Positions 1 through 11,759 of a DNA stretch of 64,000 nucleotides are shown here, piece after piece. The stretch is from NCBI RefSeq assembly GCF_002549795.1, contig NZ_CP021435.1, forward strand, positions 124,001-188,000, given 5' to 3'. The stretch comes from Halomonas beimenensis. Its GTDB lineage: Bacteria > Pseudomonadota > Gammaproteobacteria > Pseudomonadales > Halomonadaceae. The notes under the pieces were generated by a model. The model did not search any database, was not told the origin of the DNA, and worked only from the letters and a program-made list of their open reading frames with translations. Numbering within the stretch: position 1 is the first letter of the stretch; each line of letters opens with the position of its first letter. The translations under genes and the position numbers were made by a program.

Positions 1-1
1 G

Positions 2-1834
2 GGCGCCGATCGCCTGCGCGGCGCCCGCCGGGTCATCGGCGTCGGCTCGCCCCGAGCCAGCCTGGAGAGCAACCATCGCCTGCACGAGCTGGTGGGGGCC
101 GAGCACTTCTGCCTCGGCGTGACCCGGGCCGCGGCCGACGGCCTGGCGACCATGGCGCGGCTCCAGCGGCAGAGCGGGCTGCCGAGTCCCAGCCTGCGCG
201 ACATCGAGTCCCACGACGCGGTGCTGGTGCTCGGCGAGGATCCCCTGAACAGCGCGGCTCGGCTGGGACTCGCCCTGCGTCAGGCGGTGCTCGGCCGCCG
301 CGAGGAACTGGCCGCCGCGCGCGGGGTGCCGGCCTGGAACGCCCAGGCCGTCCAGACCCTGGCCCAGGATCGCCGCCATCCGCTGTTCGTCGCCTATCCC
401 GCGGCCACCGGCCTCGACGGCCTCGCCGAGGCCACCTGGCGGCTGGCGCCGGCGGACATCGCCCGGCTCGGGGCCGCCGTGGCGCATGCCCTGGACCCCA
501 CGGCCCCCGCCGTGGAAGGCCTCGAGGAGGAGCTCGCCGAGGCGGCCGCCACCATCGCCAGCGGCCTGGGCGCCGCCGAGCGTCCCCTGGTGGTGAGCGG
601 CGACGCCCTGGCCTCGACCGCGGTGCTCGAGGCGGCCGGCAGCGTCGCCCGGGCCCTGGCGCGACGGGCCAAGCCCGGCGGCCTGAGCCTGATCCGCGCC
701 GAGGCCAACGCCACCGGGGTGGCGCTGCTCGGCGGCCGGCCCCTGGAGTGGGCGCTCGACGAGATCGAGGCCGGCCGGGCCGATGCCCTGGTGGTGCTGG
801 AGAACGACCTCCATGCCCGGCTGCCCCACGCGCGGCTCGACCACGCCCTGGCCCGCCTGACGAGCCTGGTGGTGCTGGACCATCAGCGCACCGCCACCTG
901 GGCCCGAGCCGACCTGGGCCTGCCCGCGGCAAGCTTCGCCGAGGGCGACGGCACCCTGGTCAACCTGGAGGGGCGCGCCCAGCGCTTCTTCCAGGTGTTC
1001 GAGCCGAGCTTCCTGCGTCCCGAGACCCGCATCCGCGAGAGCTGGCGCTGGCTGCATGCCCTCCAGGGCGCCATCCGGCGCCGCCGGCCGGAGGACACCC
1101 GGCTCGACGCCGAGACCCGGGACTGCGCCCGGCACCATCCGGCGCTGGCGGCGATCACCGAGGCCGCGGCCCCTGCCGACCATCGGGTCCAGGGCTTGCG
1201 CCTGGCCCGGGCGCCGCATCGCTACAGCGGCCGCACCGCGCTGCGCGCTCACCTGGGCGTCGCCGAGCCGAGGCCGCCCGCCGACCCGGACTCGCCCTTC
1301 GCCTTCTCCATGGAGGGCTACGCCGGCCGGCGCTGGCCCCGGCGCGACATCGCCTTCGCCTGGGCGCCCGGCTGGAACTCGCCCCAGGCCTGGAACAAGT
1401 TCACCGACGAGGTCGGCGGCCATCTCCGGGCGGGCGACCCGGGCGTTCGCCTGCTGGACCCCGTCCCCGGCGCCTACGCCTATGCCCATGCGCCTGTCCT
1501 CTTGTCCCCCTTCGTCCGGCGCGACGGCGAGTGGCTGCTGGTGGTGCTGCCGCGACTGTTCGGCGGCGAGGAGACCTCGCGGCGCGCGCCGCTGATCGCC
1601 GAGCGGGCGTCGGCCCCGGTGCTGGCGCTGGCCCCGGAGGATGCCGAGGCGATGGGGCTGGCCGAGGGCGCCACCCTGGAGCTGGTCACCGCCGCGGGCC
1701 GGGTGAGGCTGCCGCTGTCCTGCCGGGCCGGCCTGGCCCGGGGGCTGGTCGGGGTGCCGGCCGGCGTGGCCCCGGGCCTCGCCACCGGCCAGTGGGGACG
1801 GCTGAGGCCCGTGACCCCGAGGAGGACGCCATGA
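2..1834 (+). CDS. nuoG: NADH-quinone oxidoreductase subunit G (3' part)
   Basis: Partial gene cut by the left window edge; the reading frame is open from base 2, leaving about 610 C-terminal codons. The visible part is the molybdopterin-oxidoreductase-like domain of the large peripheral-arm subunit of respiratory complex I. The stretch [18 protein letters not shown] near the edge is a typical NuoG motif. The N-terminal iron-sulfur cluster domains lie outside the window. The stop codon overlaps the nuoH start (ATGA), so the two are translationally coupled in the nuo operon. The subunit acts at the cytoplasmic side of the inner membrane, passing electrons along its Fe-S chain. Confidence 0.95.
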   Translation, partial: GADRLRGARRVIGVGSPRASLESNHRLHELVGAEHFCLGVTRAAADGLATMARLQRQSGLPSPSLRDIESHDAVLVLGEDPLNSAARLGLALRQAVLGRREELAAARGVPAWNAQAVQTLAQDRRHPLFVAYPAATGLDGLAEATWRLAPADIARLGAAVAHALDPTAPAVEGLEEELAEAAATIASGLGAAERPLVVSGDALASTAVLEAAGSVARALARRAKPGGLSLIRAEANATGVALLGGRPLEWALDEIEAGRADALVVLENDLHARLPHARLDHALARLTSLVVLDHQRTATWARADLGLPAASFAEGDGTLVNLEGRAQRFFQVFEPSFLRPETRIRESWRWLHALQGAIRRRRPEDTRLDAETRDCARHHPALAAITEAAAPADHRVQGLRLARAPHRYSGRTALRAHLGVAEPRPPADPDSPFAFSMEGYAGRRWPRRDIAFAWAPGWNSPQAWNKFTDEVGGHLRAGDPGVRLLDPVPGAYAYAHAPVLLSPFVRRDGEWLLVVLPRLFGGEETSRRAPLIAERASAPVLALAPEDAEAMGLAEGATLELVTAAGRVRLPLSCRAGLARGLVGVPAGVAPGLATGQWGRLRPVTPRRTP

Positions 1835-2814
1835 CGGCCTGGCTCTCGCCCGCCGCGTTCGAGGTGCTGGTCGCCATGCTGCAGGCCCTGGCGATCCTGC
1901 TGGGCGCCGTGCTGCTGGGCGCGATCCTCACGGTGGTCGAACGTCGCCTGCTGGGGCTCTGGCAGGATCGCCACGGGCCCAACCGGGTGGGGCCGGGAGG
2001 TTCGCTGCAGCTCGTCGCCGACATGCTCAAGATCTTCTTCAAGGAAGACTGGATCCCGCCCTTCGCCGACCGGGGGCCCTTCGTGCTGGCCCCGGCCATC
2101 GCCATGGCCTCCCTGCTGCTGTCCTTCCTGATCATCCCCCTCACCCCGAGCTGGGGCGTGGCGGACTGGCACATCGGCCTGCTGTTCTTCCTCGCCATGG
2201 CCGGCATCAACGTCTACGCGGTCCTGCTCGGGGGGTGGTCCAGCGGCAACAAGTACGCCCTGCTCGGCGCCATGCGCGCCTCCGCCCAGACCCTGAGCTA
2301 CGAGGTGTTCATGGGACTCGCCCTGATGGGGGTGGTGGCCATGGCCGGCAGCTTCAACCTGCGCGAGATCGTCGCCGCCCAGCAGGGACTATGGTTCATC
2401 GTCCCGCAGTTCTTCGGCTTCGCCACCTTCCTGATCGCCGGCATCGCCGTCACCCACCGCCATCCCTTCGACCAGCCCGAGGCCGAGCAGGAACTGGCCG
2501 ACGGCTACCATATCGAGTATGCCGGCATGAAGTTCGGGATGTTCTTCATCGGCGAATACATCGGCATGGTGCTGGTGTCGGCGCTGATCGTGACCCTCTT
2601 CCTGGGCGGCTGGCAGGGCCCCTGGCTGCCGCCCTGGCTGTGGTTCGCGCTGAAGACCCTGGTCTTCGTGCTGCTGTTCATCCTGTTGCGCGCCGCCCTG
2701 CCGCGGCCCCGCTACGATGCCGTGATGGGCTTCGGCTGGCGGGTCTGCCTGCCGCTGACCCTGATCAACCTGCTGGTGACCGGGGCCGTGATCCTGCTGG
2801 TCGCGCCGCCGTGA
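1831..2814 (+). CDS. nuoH: NADH-quinone oxidoreductase subunit H
   Basis: A 327-residue polytopic membrane protein (E. coli NuoH is 325). It forms the junction between the peripheral and membrane arms of complex I and contributes to the quinone-binding pocket. Hallmarks visible are [20 protein letters not shown] near residues 35-54 and the conserved acidic loop [19 protein letters not shown] at about 209-227. At least eight hydrophobic segments are evident. The start is chosen at the ATG overlapping the nuoG stop; the long in-frame extension upstream is a shadow inside nuoG. nuoI follows after 14 bases. Confidence 0.97.
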   Translation: MTAWLSPAAFEVLVAMLQALAILLGAVLLGAILTVVERRLLGLWQDRHGPNRVGPGGSLQLVADMLKIFFKEDWIPPFADRGPFVLAPAIAMASLLLSFLIIPLTPSWGVADWHIGLLFFLAMAGINVYAVLLGGWSSGNKYALLGAMRASAQTLSYEVFMGLALMGVVAMAGSFNLREIVAAQQGLWFIVPQFFGFATFLIAGIAVTHRHPFDQPEAEQELADGYHIEYAGMKFGMFFIGEYIGMVLVSALIVTLFLGGWQGPWLPPWLWFALKTLVFVLLFILLRAALPRPRYDAVMGFGWRVCLPLTLINLLVTGAVILLVAPP

Positions 2815-2828
2815 GAGGAGAGCCGACG

Positions 2829-3365
2829 ATGATGTGGCTGATCAAGGGCACCGCCTCGCAGCTCAGGACCCTGTGGCTGATCTTCCGCCACGGCTTCCGA
2901 CGCCGCGAGACGCTCCAGTACCCCGAACAGGCCGTCTACCTGCCGCCGCGCTACCGGGGCCGCATCGTGCTGACCCGGGATCCCGACGGCGAGGAGCGCT
3001 GCGTGGCCTGCAACCTCTGCGCCGTGGCCTGCCCCGTGGACTGCATCGCCCTGCAGAAGGGCGAGAAGGAGGACGGTCGCTGGTATCCCGAGACCTTTCG
3101 CATCAACTTCTCCCGCTGCATCTATTGCGGGATGTGCGAGGAGGCCTGCCCGACCTCGGCCATCCAGCTGACGCCGGACTTCGAGATGAGCGAGTACCGT
3201 CGGGCCGACCTGGTCTACGAGAAGGAAGACCTGCTGATCGACGGTCCCGGCAAGGATCACGACTACCATTTCTACAGGGTGGCCGGCCTGGCGATCGCCG
3301 GGAAGGACAAGGGGCAGGCCGCCCGCGAACGGGATCCCGTCGACGTCAGGACCCTGCTGCCCTGA
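2829..3365 (+). CDS. nuoI: NADH-quinone oxidoreductase subunit I (2x 4Fe-4S)
   Basis: A 178-residue ferredoxin-like subunit of complex I that carries the last clusters before quinone. Two classical CxxCxxCxxxCP motifs bind two 4Fe-4S clusters: Cys58/61/64/68 and Cys97/100/103/107. Length matches the family (E. coli 180). The start is the first of two adjacent ATG codons, preceded by a GAGAGGAG-type ribosome site; the second ATG is one codon later. It lies between nuoH and nuoJ in the operon. Confidence 0.97.
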   Translation: MMWLIKGTASQLRTLWLIFRHGFRRRETLQYPEQAVYLPPRYRGRIVLTRDPDGEERCVACNLCAVACPVDCIALQKGEKEDGRWYPETFRINFSRCIYCGMCEEACPTSAIQLTPDFEMSEYRRADLVYEKEDLLIDGPGKDHDYHFYRVAGLAIAGKDKGQAARERDPVDVRTLLP

Positions 3366-3390
3366 GACCGCGGCGCCATCGGAGGGAGTC

Positions 3391-3906
3391 ATGGAAATCG
3401 CCTTCTACCTGAGTGGCCTGGTCGCCGTCCTGGCGACCCTCGGGGTCATCACCCACCTCAATCCCGTGCATGCCGTGCTCTACCTGATCGTCTCGCTGCT
3501 GGCGGTGGCGATGGTGTTCTTCGCCCTCGGCGCCCCCTTCGCCGGGGCGCTGGAGATCATCATCTACGCCGGGGCCATCATGGTGCTGTTCGTCTTCGTG
3601 GTGATGATGCTCAACCTCGGCGAGCGCGTGGTCGCCCGGGAGCGCGCCTGGCTGAGACCGCGGACCTGGCTGGGCCCGGCGCTGCTCGCCGCCCTGCTGC
3701 TCGTCGTGCTGGTGGCGGGGGTCTGGCGCGGCGAGTTCGGGGCCGTCATCGCCGGCGAGCCCCTCACCGCCAAGGCGGTGGGGACGACACTGTTCGGCCC
3801 CTGGCTGGTGGGCGTCGAGCTGGCGGCGCTGCTGCTGTTGGCGGCCCTGGTCACCGCCTCGCATGTGGGGCGCTTGCCCGCCCGGCCGGGGGAGCGTCGC
3901 CCATGA
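3391..3906 (+). CDS. nuoJ: NADH-quinone oxidoreductase subunit J
   Basis: A 171-residue membrane subunit of the complex I proton-pumping arm. It shows about five hydrophobic helices and the conserved segment [20 protein letters not shown] around residues 52-71, which is characteristic of NuoJ/ND6. A GGAGG ribosome site lies a few bases before the ATG. The stop overlaps the start of nuoK (ATGA). Confidence 0.96.
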   Translation: MEIAFYLSGLVAVLATLGVITHLNPVHAVLYLIVSLLAVAMVFFALGAPFAGALEIIIYAGAIMVLFVFVVMMLNLGERVVARERAWLRPRTWLGPALLAALLLVVLVAGVWRGEFGAVIAGEPLTAKAVGTTLFGPWLVGVELAALLLLAALVTASHVGRLPARPGERRP

Positions 3907-4211
3907 GCGGAGTACCGATGAGCCACGGGCTGGTGCTGGCCTCGGTGCTGTTCTGCCTGGGCCTGGCCGGGCTGATGATGCGCCGCAACCTGCTGTTCGT
4001 GCTGATGAGCCTGGAGATCATGCTCAACGCCGCGGCGCTCGCCTTCATCGTCGCCGGCACCGCCTGGGGACAGCCCGAGGGCCAGGCGATGTTCCTGCTG
4101 GTGATCACCCTGGCGGCGGCCGAGGCCAGCGTGGGCCTGGCGCTGCTGATCCAGCTGTATCACCGCTGGCGGACCCTGGACGTCGACGCGATCGACCGGA
4201 TGCGAGGCTGA
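3903..4211 (+). CDS. nuoK: NADH-quinone oxidoreductase subunit K
   Basis: A 102-residue, three-helix membrane subunit of complex I (ND4L homologue; E. coli 100 residues). The family signatures [15 protein letters not shown] and the later EASVGLALL, with their membrane-embedded glutamates, are present. The start overlaps the nuoJ stop by four bases; an alternative in-frame ATG five codons on (base 3918) would give 97 residues. nuoL follows after 10 bases. Confidence 0.95.
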   Translation: MSGVPMSHGLVLASVLFCLGLAGLMMRRNLLFVLMSLEIMLNAAALAFIVAGTAWGQPEGQAMFLLVITLAAAEASVGLALLIQLYHRWRTLDVDAIDRMRG

Positions 4212-4221
4212 GGAGACCCGG

Positions 4222-6060
4222 ATGTCGCTGCTGCCCCTGCCCTTCCTGCTGCCCCTGGCCGGTACCCTGGTGCTGGCGCTCTGGCGACCCGGCGTCCGGG
4301 CCAGCGCCCTGATCGGGGTGGGCAGCGTGGCGCTGGCGGCGGCGGCCAGCGCCGCGCTCACCCTCGATTTCCTGAGGGCAGGCGGACAGGCCCTGACCCT
4401 CTGGACCTGGATCGCCGTGGGCGATTTCCGGCCGACCATCGGCCTGGCGCTGGACGGCCTGGCGGTGACCATGCTCGGCGTGATCACCGGGGTGGGCCTG
4501 CTGATCCACCTCTTCGCCGCCTGGTACATGCGCGGCGACGAGGGCGTGCGGCGCTTCTTCGCCTACATGAACCTCTTCGTGGCCAGCATGGTGGTACTGG
4601 TGCTGGCGGACAACCTGCTGCTGCTGTTCCTGGGCTGGGAGGGCGTGGGGCTGTGCAGCTACCTGCTGATCGGCCACTACTATCGCACCGCCGCCAACGG
4701 CTGGGCCGCCTTCAAGGCCTTCGTCGTCACCCGCCTGGGCGACGTCTTCCTGGCCCTGGGGCTCTTCCTGCTGTTCACCGAGCTCGGCACCCTGGACATC
4801 GCCGAGGTGCTGCGCCGCGCCCCCGAGGCCTGGGCGGTCGGCGAGCCGGTGGCCTCGCTGGTGGCCCTGCTGGTGCTGGGCGGGGCGCTGGGCAAGTCGG
4901 CCCAGCTGCCGCTGCATACCTGGCTGGCCGACGCCATGGCGGGTCCCACCCCGGTCTCGGCGCTGATCCACGCCGCGACCATGGTCACCGCCGGGGTCTA
5001 CCTGATCGCCCGGCTCCACGGCCTCTTCCTGCTGGCGCCCGACGTCCTCTACCTGACCGGCGTCATCGGGGCGCTGACGCTGCTGATGGCGGGCTTCGCC
5101 GCCCTGGCCCAGACCGACATCAAGCGGGTGCTGGCCTACTCCACCATGAGCCAGATCGGCTACATGTTCCTGGCCCTCGGCGTGGGGGCCTTCGAGGCGG
5201 CCATCTTCCACCTCATGACCCATGCCTTCTTCAAGGCGCTGCTCTTCCTGTCCGCCGGTGCGGTCATCGTCGGCTGTCACCACGAACAGGACATGCGCCG
5301 GCTCGGCGGGCTCTGGCGTCGCCTGCCGCTGGCCTATGCCGGCTTCCTGGTCGGCGGCGCGGCGCTGGCCGCCCTGCCGCTGGTCACCGCCGGCTTCTAC
5401 AGCAAGGACGAGATTCTCTGGCAGGAGTGGGTCACGCGGCACTTCGGCCTGCTGCTCGCCGGCCTGGCGGGGGCCCTGTTGACCTCCCTGTACACCGTTC
5501 GCCTGATCCTGCTGACCTTCCATGGCGAGCCCGGCAGCGAGGCCGCCCGCCGGGCCGAGCCGGGACGAGGGCTCGCCCACGGCCTGCCGCTGGCGGCCCT
5601 GGCCCTGCTGTCGACCTTCGTCGGTGCCCGGATCACCCCGCCCCTGGCCGAAGTCCTGCCTCCTCCCGCGGAAGGTCGCGAGCTCTGGCACCTGTGGCTG
5701 GAAATCGTCGCCGCGGCCATCGCCCTGGCGGGGATCGCCCTGGGCGCCTGGCTCTACCTGAGACGCCGGGCGTGGCTCGCCCGGCGAGTCGCCGAGGGCT
5801 GGGGCGCCCGGCTGTGGGCCCTCTGGCACCGGGCCTGGGGCTTCGACGCCCTCTACGAGGCGGGGCTGGCGCGCCCCTATCGCGGGCTGGTGCGACGGCT
5901 GCACGGCGATCCCCTCGATGCCGGCTGGCAGCGGGTGGCGAGCCAGGCGGGGGGGCTGCATCGCGGCCTGTCGCGGACCCAGAGCGGTCGCCTGCGCCGC
6001 TATGCCGCCGTGATGGTGGTCGGCGCGACCCTGGTGGTGCTGGGGCTGGCCCTGGCCTGA
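4222..6060 (+). CDS. nuoL: NADH-quinone oxidoreductase subunit L
   Basis: A 612-residue antiporter-like subunit at the far end of the membrane arm of complex I (E. coli 613). Typical motifs include LLLFLGWEGVGLCSYLLIG, the lysine helix region GKSAQLPLHTWLADAMAGPT and STMSQIGYMFLALG. The C-terminal part carries the amphipathic lateral helix expected for NuoL. It pumps protons using conformational energy from quinone reduction. It sits in order between nuoK and nuoM. Confidence 0.97.
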   Translation: MSLLPLPFLLPLAGTLVLALWRPGVRASALIGVGSVALAAAASAALTLDFLRAGGQALTLWTWIAVGDFRPTIGLALDGLAVTMLGVITGVGLLIHLFAAWYMRGDEGVRRFFAYMNLFVASMVVLVLADNLLLLFLGWEGVGLCSYLLIGHYYRTAANGWAAFKAFVVTRLGDVFLALGLFLLFTELGTLDIAEVLRRAPEAWAVGEPVASLVALLVLGGALGKSAQLPLHTWLADAMAGPTPVSALIHAATMVTAGVYLIARLHGLFLLAPDVLYLTGVIGALTLLMAGFAALAQTDIKRVLAYSTMSQIGYMFLALGVGAFEAAIFHLMTHAFFKALLFLSAGAVIVGCHHEQDMRRLGGLWRRLPLAYAGFLVGGAALAALPLVTAGFYSKDEILWQEWVTRHFGLLLAGLAGALLTSLYTVRLILLTFHGEPGSEAARRAEPGRGLAHGLPLAALALLSTFVGARITPPLAEVLPPPAEGRELWHLWLEIVAAAIALAGIALGAWLYLRRRAWLARRVAEGWGARLWALWHRAWGFDALYEAGLARPYRGLVRRLHGDPLDAGWQRVASQAGGLHRGLSRTQSGRLRRYAAVMVVGATLVVLGLALA

Positions 6061-6111
6061 GCGGACGGGAGGCAACGACATGACGGTGTCACGACGAGGA
6101 CGGGAAGGCGC

Positions 6112-7638
6112 ATGACCCTGGTCTGGCTGATCCTGATCCCCCTGGTCGGGGGACTGCTGTGCTGGCAGGCGGAGCGTTTCGGCGAGGCGATGCCTCGTTG
6201 GCTGGCGCTGGCGACCATGACGCTCGAACTGGCGATCTGCCTGGCCCTGTGGTGGGGCGGGGACTACCGGTTGCCCACGGCGACCGGCGACACGGCCTGG
6301 GGGCTGGAGTGGCGGGCGGACTGGATCCCGCGCTTCGGCATCGAGGTCCACCTGGCCCTGGATGGCCTGTCGCTGGTGCTGATCGCCCTGACCAGCCTGC
6401 TCGGGGTGATGGCGGTGCTGTGCTCCTGGCGGGAGATCGTCGGACGGGTCGGCTTCTTCCACCTCAACCTGCTGTGGATCCTGGTCGGGGTGGTGGGGGT
6501 CTTCCTGGCGGTGGACCTCTTCCTGTTCTTCGTCTTCTGGGAAATGATGCTGGTGCCCATGTACTTCCTGATCGCGCTCTGGGGGCACAGCGGCGTACCG
6601 GGACGCACCCGGATCCGGGCGGCGATCAAGTTCTTCCTCTACACCCAGGCCAGCGGCACCCTGATCGTGGTGGCCATCCTGGGGCTGGTCTTCGCCCACC
6701 ATGCGGCCACCGGCGAGTATTCCTTCGCCTATGCGGCGCTGCGCGACACCCCGCTCTCCGACGGCCTGGCCGGATGGCTGATGCTCGGCTTCTTCGTCGC
6801 CTTCGCGGTCAAGCTGCCGGTGGTGCCGCTGCACGGCTGGTTGCCGGATGCCCACTCCCAGGCACCCACCGCCGGCAGCGTGGACCTCGCCGGCATCCTG
6901 CTCAAGACCGGGGCCTATGGCCTGCTGCGTTTCGTCCTGCCGCTGTTCCCCGAGGCCTCCGCGGACTTCGCGCCGGTGGCCATGGGGCTGGGCCTGGCGG
7001 GCATCTTCTACGGCGCCGTGCTGGCCTGCGGCCAGCACGACGTCAAGCGGCTGATCGCCTACACCAGCATCGCCCACATGGGCTTCGTGCTGATCGGCAT
7101 CTACGCCGGTACCGAGCTGGCCCTGCAGGGGGTGGTAGTGATGATGGTGGCTCATGCCTTCTCGGCGGCGGGCCTGTTCATCCTCAGCGGCCAGCTCTAC
7201 GAACGGCTGCACACCCGGGACATGCGCGAGATGGGCGGCCTCTGGGGCCGGCTGGGCAGCCTGCCGGCCTTCACCCTGTGCTTCGCGGTGGCCTCCCTGG
7301 GGATGCCGGGGACCGCCAACTTCGTGGGCGAATTCCTGATCCTGTTCGGCACCTTCCCGGTGGCGCCCGGCGTGGTGGTGGCCGCCGGCGCGGGGCTGGT
7401 GCTGGCTGCCATCTATTCGCTGCTGCTGATGCAGCGGGTGCACTTCGGTCCCGCCCGGGGGGAGGGCCCCCTGGCCGACCTCGACCCCCGGGAGTACGCC
7501 ATGATGCTGGCGCTGGTGACCCTGGTGCTGCTGTTCGGCCTCTATCCCCAGCCCTTGCTGGACACCACCGGGGATGCCATGGCGGTGGTCCGGGAACTGT
7601 CCGCCCCGGCCCTCGCCGGCGGGGAGGGGCGGCCATGA
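6112..7638 (+). CDS. nuoM: NADH-quinone oxidoreductase subunit M
   Basis: A 508-residue antiporter-like proton-channel subunit of complex I (E. coli 509). Family motifs are plain: FFVFWEMMLVPMYFLIALWG, the lysine-containing VKLPVVPLHGWLPDAHSQAP and LIAYTSIAHMGFVLIG. The last residues overlap the nuoN start by four bases. A second in-frame ATG upstream is not seen; a GGAAGGCGC ribosome-site-like stretch precedes this start. Confidence 0.97.
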   Translation: MTLVWLILIPLVGGLLCWQAERFGEAMPRWLALATMTLELAICLALWWGGDYRLPTATGDTAWGLEWRADWIPRFGIEVHLALDGLSLVLIALTSLLGVMAVLCSWREIVGRVGFFHLNLLWILVGVVGVFLAVDLFLFFVFWEMMLVPMYFLIALWGHSGVPGRTRIRAAIKFFLYTQASGTLIVVAILGLVFAHHAATGEYSFAYAALRDTPLSDGLAGWLMLGFFVAFAVKLPVVPLHGWLPDAHSQAPTAGSVDLAGILLKTGAYGLLRFVLPLFPEASADFAPVAMGLGLAGIFYGAVLACGQHDVKRLIAYTSIAHMGFVLIGIYAGTELALQGVVVMMVAHAFSAAGLFILSGQLYERLHTRDMREMGGLWGRLGSLPAFTLCFAVASLGMPGTANFVGEFLILFGTFPVAPGVVVAAGAGLVLAAIYSLLLMQRVHFGPARGEGPLADLDPREYAMMLALVTLVLLFGLYPQPLLDTTGDAMAVVRELSAPALAGGEGRP

Positions 7639-9077
7639 GCGCGACCCAGCTGCTGGCCCTGACGCCCCTGGCGATCCTGGGGGCCACCGCCCTGGCGGTG
7701 ATGCTGGGCATCGCCTGGCGTCGCCATCATGCGGCCACGGCCCTGGTCACCGTGACCGGCCTCGCCCTGGCGCTGGCGGCCCTGCCGCTGGCCTGGCGGC
7801 TGGCGCCGAGCCAGACGCCGCTGCTGGTCGTCGACGGGCCGGCGGTCTTCGCCGCGGCCCTGGTGCTGGTCGCGGCGCTGGTCTGCGCCAGCCTCGCCCA
7901 CGGCTACCTGGAAGCCGAGCGCGAACCGCGGGAGGAGTTCTACCTGCTGTTGCTGTGCGCCGCCGCCGGCGGGGTGGTGCTGGGGGCCAGCCGGCACCTG
8001 GCCTCGCTCTTCCTGGGGCTGGAGCTGCTCTCCATGCCGCTCTACGGCATGCTCGCCTATGCCTATCACCGGCCGCGCTCGCTGGAGGCCGGCATCAAGT
8101 ACCTGCTGCTGTCCGCCGCCGCCACGGCCTTCCTGCTGTTCGGCATGGCGCTGCTGTATGCCGAGACCGGCCGCCTGGCGCTGGCGGAGCTGGCGAGCGC
8201 CCTGGGCGAGACCGCCGGTCCCTGGGGACTGGCGGGGCTCGGCCTGATGCTGGTGGGGCTGGGCTTCAAGCTGTCCGTCGTGCCCTTCCACCTCTGGACG
8301 CCGGACGTCTACGAGGGCGGCCCGGGACCGGCCGCCACCTTCCTCGCCACGGCCGGCAAGGTGGCGGTGTTCGTGGTGCTGCTGCGCCTGGTGATCGCCA
8401 CCCCGGCCTTCCGGGGTGAGGCGGCAGGACTGGTCCTGGCGGCCCTGGCACTCGCCAGCATGCTGGTGGGCAACCTGCTGGCCCTGCGCCAGGCCAACCT
8501 CAAGCGGCTGCTGGGCTACTCCTCGATCGCCCACTTCGGCTACCTGCTGGTGGTGCTGGCGGTCGCCGACGGGCTGGCCATGGAGAGCGGCGGGGTCTAC
8601 CTGGTCACCTACCTGGTCACCACCCTGGCCGCCTTCGGCGTGGTCACCCTGGTCTCCACGCCCCAGGGCGGCGAGGACGCCGGGGCCCTGCACCACTACC
8701 GCGGGCTCTTCTGGCGCCATCCCTACCTGGCCGGCGTGCTCACCGTGAGCCTGCTGTCGCTGGCGGGCATCCCCTTCACGGCGGGCTTCGTCGGCAAGTT
8801 CTACGTGCTCGCCCTGGGGGTCGAGGCGGGCCGCTGGTGGCTGGTGGGCGGCGTCGTGCTGGGCAGCGCCATCGGGCTCTACTACTACCTGCGGGTGATG
8901 GTCACCCTCTACCTGGTGGAGCCGGGGATGCGTCGGCGCGACGTGGCCGAGGACTGGGGGCTGGGGGCCGGCGGGGTCGTGGTCATGGGGCTGGCCCTGG
9001 CGACCCTGCTGCTGGGGATCTATCCGGCGCCGATGATCGCCTGGGTCCGGGAAGCCGGGCGCCTGATCGGCGGTTGA
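7635..9077 (+). CDS. nuoN: NADH-quinone oxidoreductase subunit N
   Basis: A 480-residue third antiporter-like subunit of complex I (E. coli NuoN is 485). Characteristic segments include LFLGLELLSMPLYGMLAY, VGLGFKLSVVPFHLWTPDVY and LLGYSSIAHFGYLLVV. The start is the ATG overlapping the nuoM stop (ATGA); the much longer open frame upstream is a shadow inside nuoM. It is the last gene of the nuo operon and is followed by a strong GC hairpin. Confidence 0.97.
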   Translation: MSATQLLALTPLAILGATALAVMLGIAWRRHHAATALVTVTGLALALAALPLAWRLAPSQTPLLVVDGPAVFAAALVLVAALVCASLAHGYLEAEREPREEFYLLLLCAAAGGVVLGASRHLASLFLGLELLSMPLYGMLAYAYHRPRSLEAGIKYLLLSAAATAFLLFGMALLYAETGRLALAELASALGETAGPWGLAGLGLMLVGLGFKLSVVPFHLWTPDVYEGGPGPAATFLATAGKVAVFVVLLRLVIATPAFRGEAAGLVLAALALASMLVGNLLALRQANLKRLLGYSSIAHFGYLLVVLAVADGLAMESGGVYLVTYLVTTLAAFGVVTLVSTPQGGEDAGALHHYRGLFWRHPYLAGVLTVSLLSLAGIPFTAGFVGKFYVLALGVEAGRWWLVGGVVLGSAIGLYYYLRVMVTLYLVEPGMRRRDVAEDWGLGAGGVVVMGLALATLLLGIYPAPMIAWVREAGRLIGG

Positions 9078-9085
9078 GGGGGAGT

Positions 9086-9110
9086 GCCGCCGGGCCCGAG
9101 GCCCGGCGGC
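9086..9110. terminator. Hairpin between convergent nuoN and TRAP binding-protein gene
   Basis: A perfect 10-bp stem, GCCGCCGGGC with its complement, closes a 5-base loop. It sits in the 42-base gap between two convergent genes. There is no T-run on either side, so termination may be weak or Rho-assisted; its position suits bidirectional termination. Confidence 0.6.
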
Positions 9111-9119
9111 GTGACGGCA

Positions 9120-10214
<1,095 letters not shown>

Positions 10215-10355
10215 GCGTTTCCCTCTCTTGTGTGCCTTGTGGGACATGGCCGCGGGGGCCGGGAGGGAGGGCGTTCCGCCCTCCCCGAGCGGAGTCGCGA
10301 GTCACTATAGTCATCCCGGTCCGGGATCGCCGCACCGGGATTCCACGCTCGCGGC

Positions 10356-11759
10356 TCAGAAGGTGTTGGGCAGCCAGGTCGCCAGCTCGGGGAACCAGGC
10401 CAGGCCCAGCAGCATGGCCAGCTGCAGGACGATGAAGGGGATCACCCCGCGGTAGATCGACGACGTCGCCACCGAGTCCGGCGCCACGCCGCGCAGGTAG
10501 AAGAGCGCGAAGCCGAAGGGCGGCGTGAGGAAGGAGGTCTGCAGGTTGATGGCGATCATGATGCCCAGCCAGACGGGATCGAGCCCCATGGCCAGCAGGA
10601 TCGGGCCGACGATGGGGACGACCACGAAGGTGATCTCGATGAAGTCGAGGATGAAGCCGAGCAGGAAGATCACCAGCATCACGATGAGGGTGGCCCCGAC
10701 CACGCCGCCGGGCATGTTCTCGAACAGGTGGGTGACCAGTTCCTCGCCGCCGTAGGCCCGGAACACCAGCGAGAAGAGTGCCGCCCCGATCAGGATCAAA
10801 AACACCATGGTGGTGACGTTGACCGTGGCGCGCAGCGACTCCCGGAGGGTGGCCAGGTTCAGTCGGCGATAGGCCAGGGCCAGCATCAGGGCACCGAAGG
10901 CCCCCACCGCCGCGGCCTCGGTGGGGGTGGCGAAGCCACCGAGGATCGAGCCCAGCACCACCACGATCAGCACGATGGGCGGCACCAGCCCCTTGAGCAG
11001 CAGCAGCCCCAGGCCGCGCTCGTGGCCGAGCTCGGCCATCAGCTCGCGGCGGTCGGCGGCCGGCGCGGTCTCGGGCTTGAGCCAGGCCACGATGGTGACG
11101 TAGACGATGTAGAGCACCACCAGGATCAGGCCCGGCACCAGGGCGCCCATGAAGAGGTCGCCCACGGAGACGGTCTTGGGGCTGAAGATGCCCATGGACA
11201 GCTGGGCCTGCTGGTAGGCCGACGACAGCACGTCGCCGAGCAGCACCAGGGCGATGGAGGGCGGGATGATCTGCCCCAGGGTGCCGGTGGCGCAGATGGT
11301 GCCGGTGGCCAGCGACGGACTGTAGCCGCGCTTGAGCATGGTCGGCAGCGACATCAGGCCCATGGTCACCACGGTGGCGCCGACGATGCCGGTGGACGCC
11401 GCCAGCAGCATGCCCACCAGGGTCACCGAGATGCCCAGCCCGCCGCGCAGGGAGCCGAACAGCAGGGCCATGGCGTCGAGCAGGGTCTCGGCCACCCGGG
11501 ACTTCTCCAGCAGCACCCCCATCAGCACGAACAGCGGTACCGCCAGCAGCGTCTGGTTGGTCATGATGCCGTAGAGGCGATTGGGAAAGGCGTTCAGATA
11601 GCCGCCATCGAAATTGGCATCGATGCCCAGCGACTCCAGGCCCAGGCCCAGGCCGGCGAAGGCCAGGGCGGTACCGGCCAGGGACAGCGCGACCGGGTAG
11701 CCGAACATCAGGACGGTGCAGATCACGGCGAACAGCACCAGGGGCATGAACTCCATCAT
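10356..11759 (-). CDS. TRAP transporter large permease (DctM family)
   Basis: A 467-residue membrane protein with around twelve hydrophobic segments. It is the ion-coupled transport subunit of the TRAP system. Family signatures include MGVLLEKSRVAETLLDAM, TGIVGATVVTMGLMSLPTML and the C-terminal AINLQTSFLTPPFGFALFYL. The start is the first ATG of a doublet that overlaps the stop of the small subunit (TGATG), indicating translational coupling. It is slightly longer than the common DctM length of about 430, as is usual for TakP-associated permeases. Confidence 0.93.
   Translation of the reverse strand: MMEFMPLVLFAVICTVLMFGYPVALSLAGTALAFAGLGLGLESLGIDANFDGGYLNAFPNRLYGIMTNQTLLAVPLFVLMGVLLEKSRVAETLLDAMALLFGSLRGGLGISVTLVGMLLAASTGIVGATVVTMGLMSLPTMLKRGYSPSLATGTICATGTLGQIIPPSIALVLLGDVLSSAYQQAQLSMGIFSPKTVSVGDLFMGALVPGLILVVLYIVYVTIVAWLKPETAPAADRRELMAELGHERGLGLLLLKGLVPPIVLIVVVLGSILGGFATPTEAAAVGAFGALMLALAYRRLNLATLRESLRATVNVTTMVFLILIGAALFSLVFRAYGGEELVTHLFENMPGGVVGATLIVMLVIFLLGFILDFIEITFVVVPIVGPILLAMGLDPVWLGIMIAINLQTSFLTPPFGFALFYLRGVAPDSVATSSIYRGVIPFIVLQLAMLLGLAWFPELATWLPNTF

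Noticed and set aside
4105..7443. Open frame of 1112 codons antisense to nuoL/nuoM
   Set aside because: It has a low-complexity Gln/His/Gly/Arg-rich composition, no recognisable domain, and lies opposite well-conserved nuo genes; a by-product of high GC.
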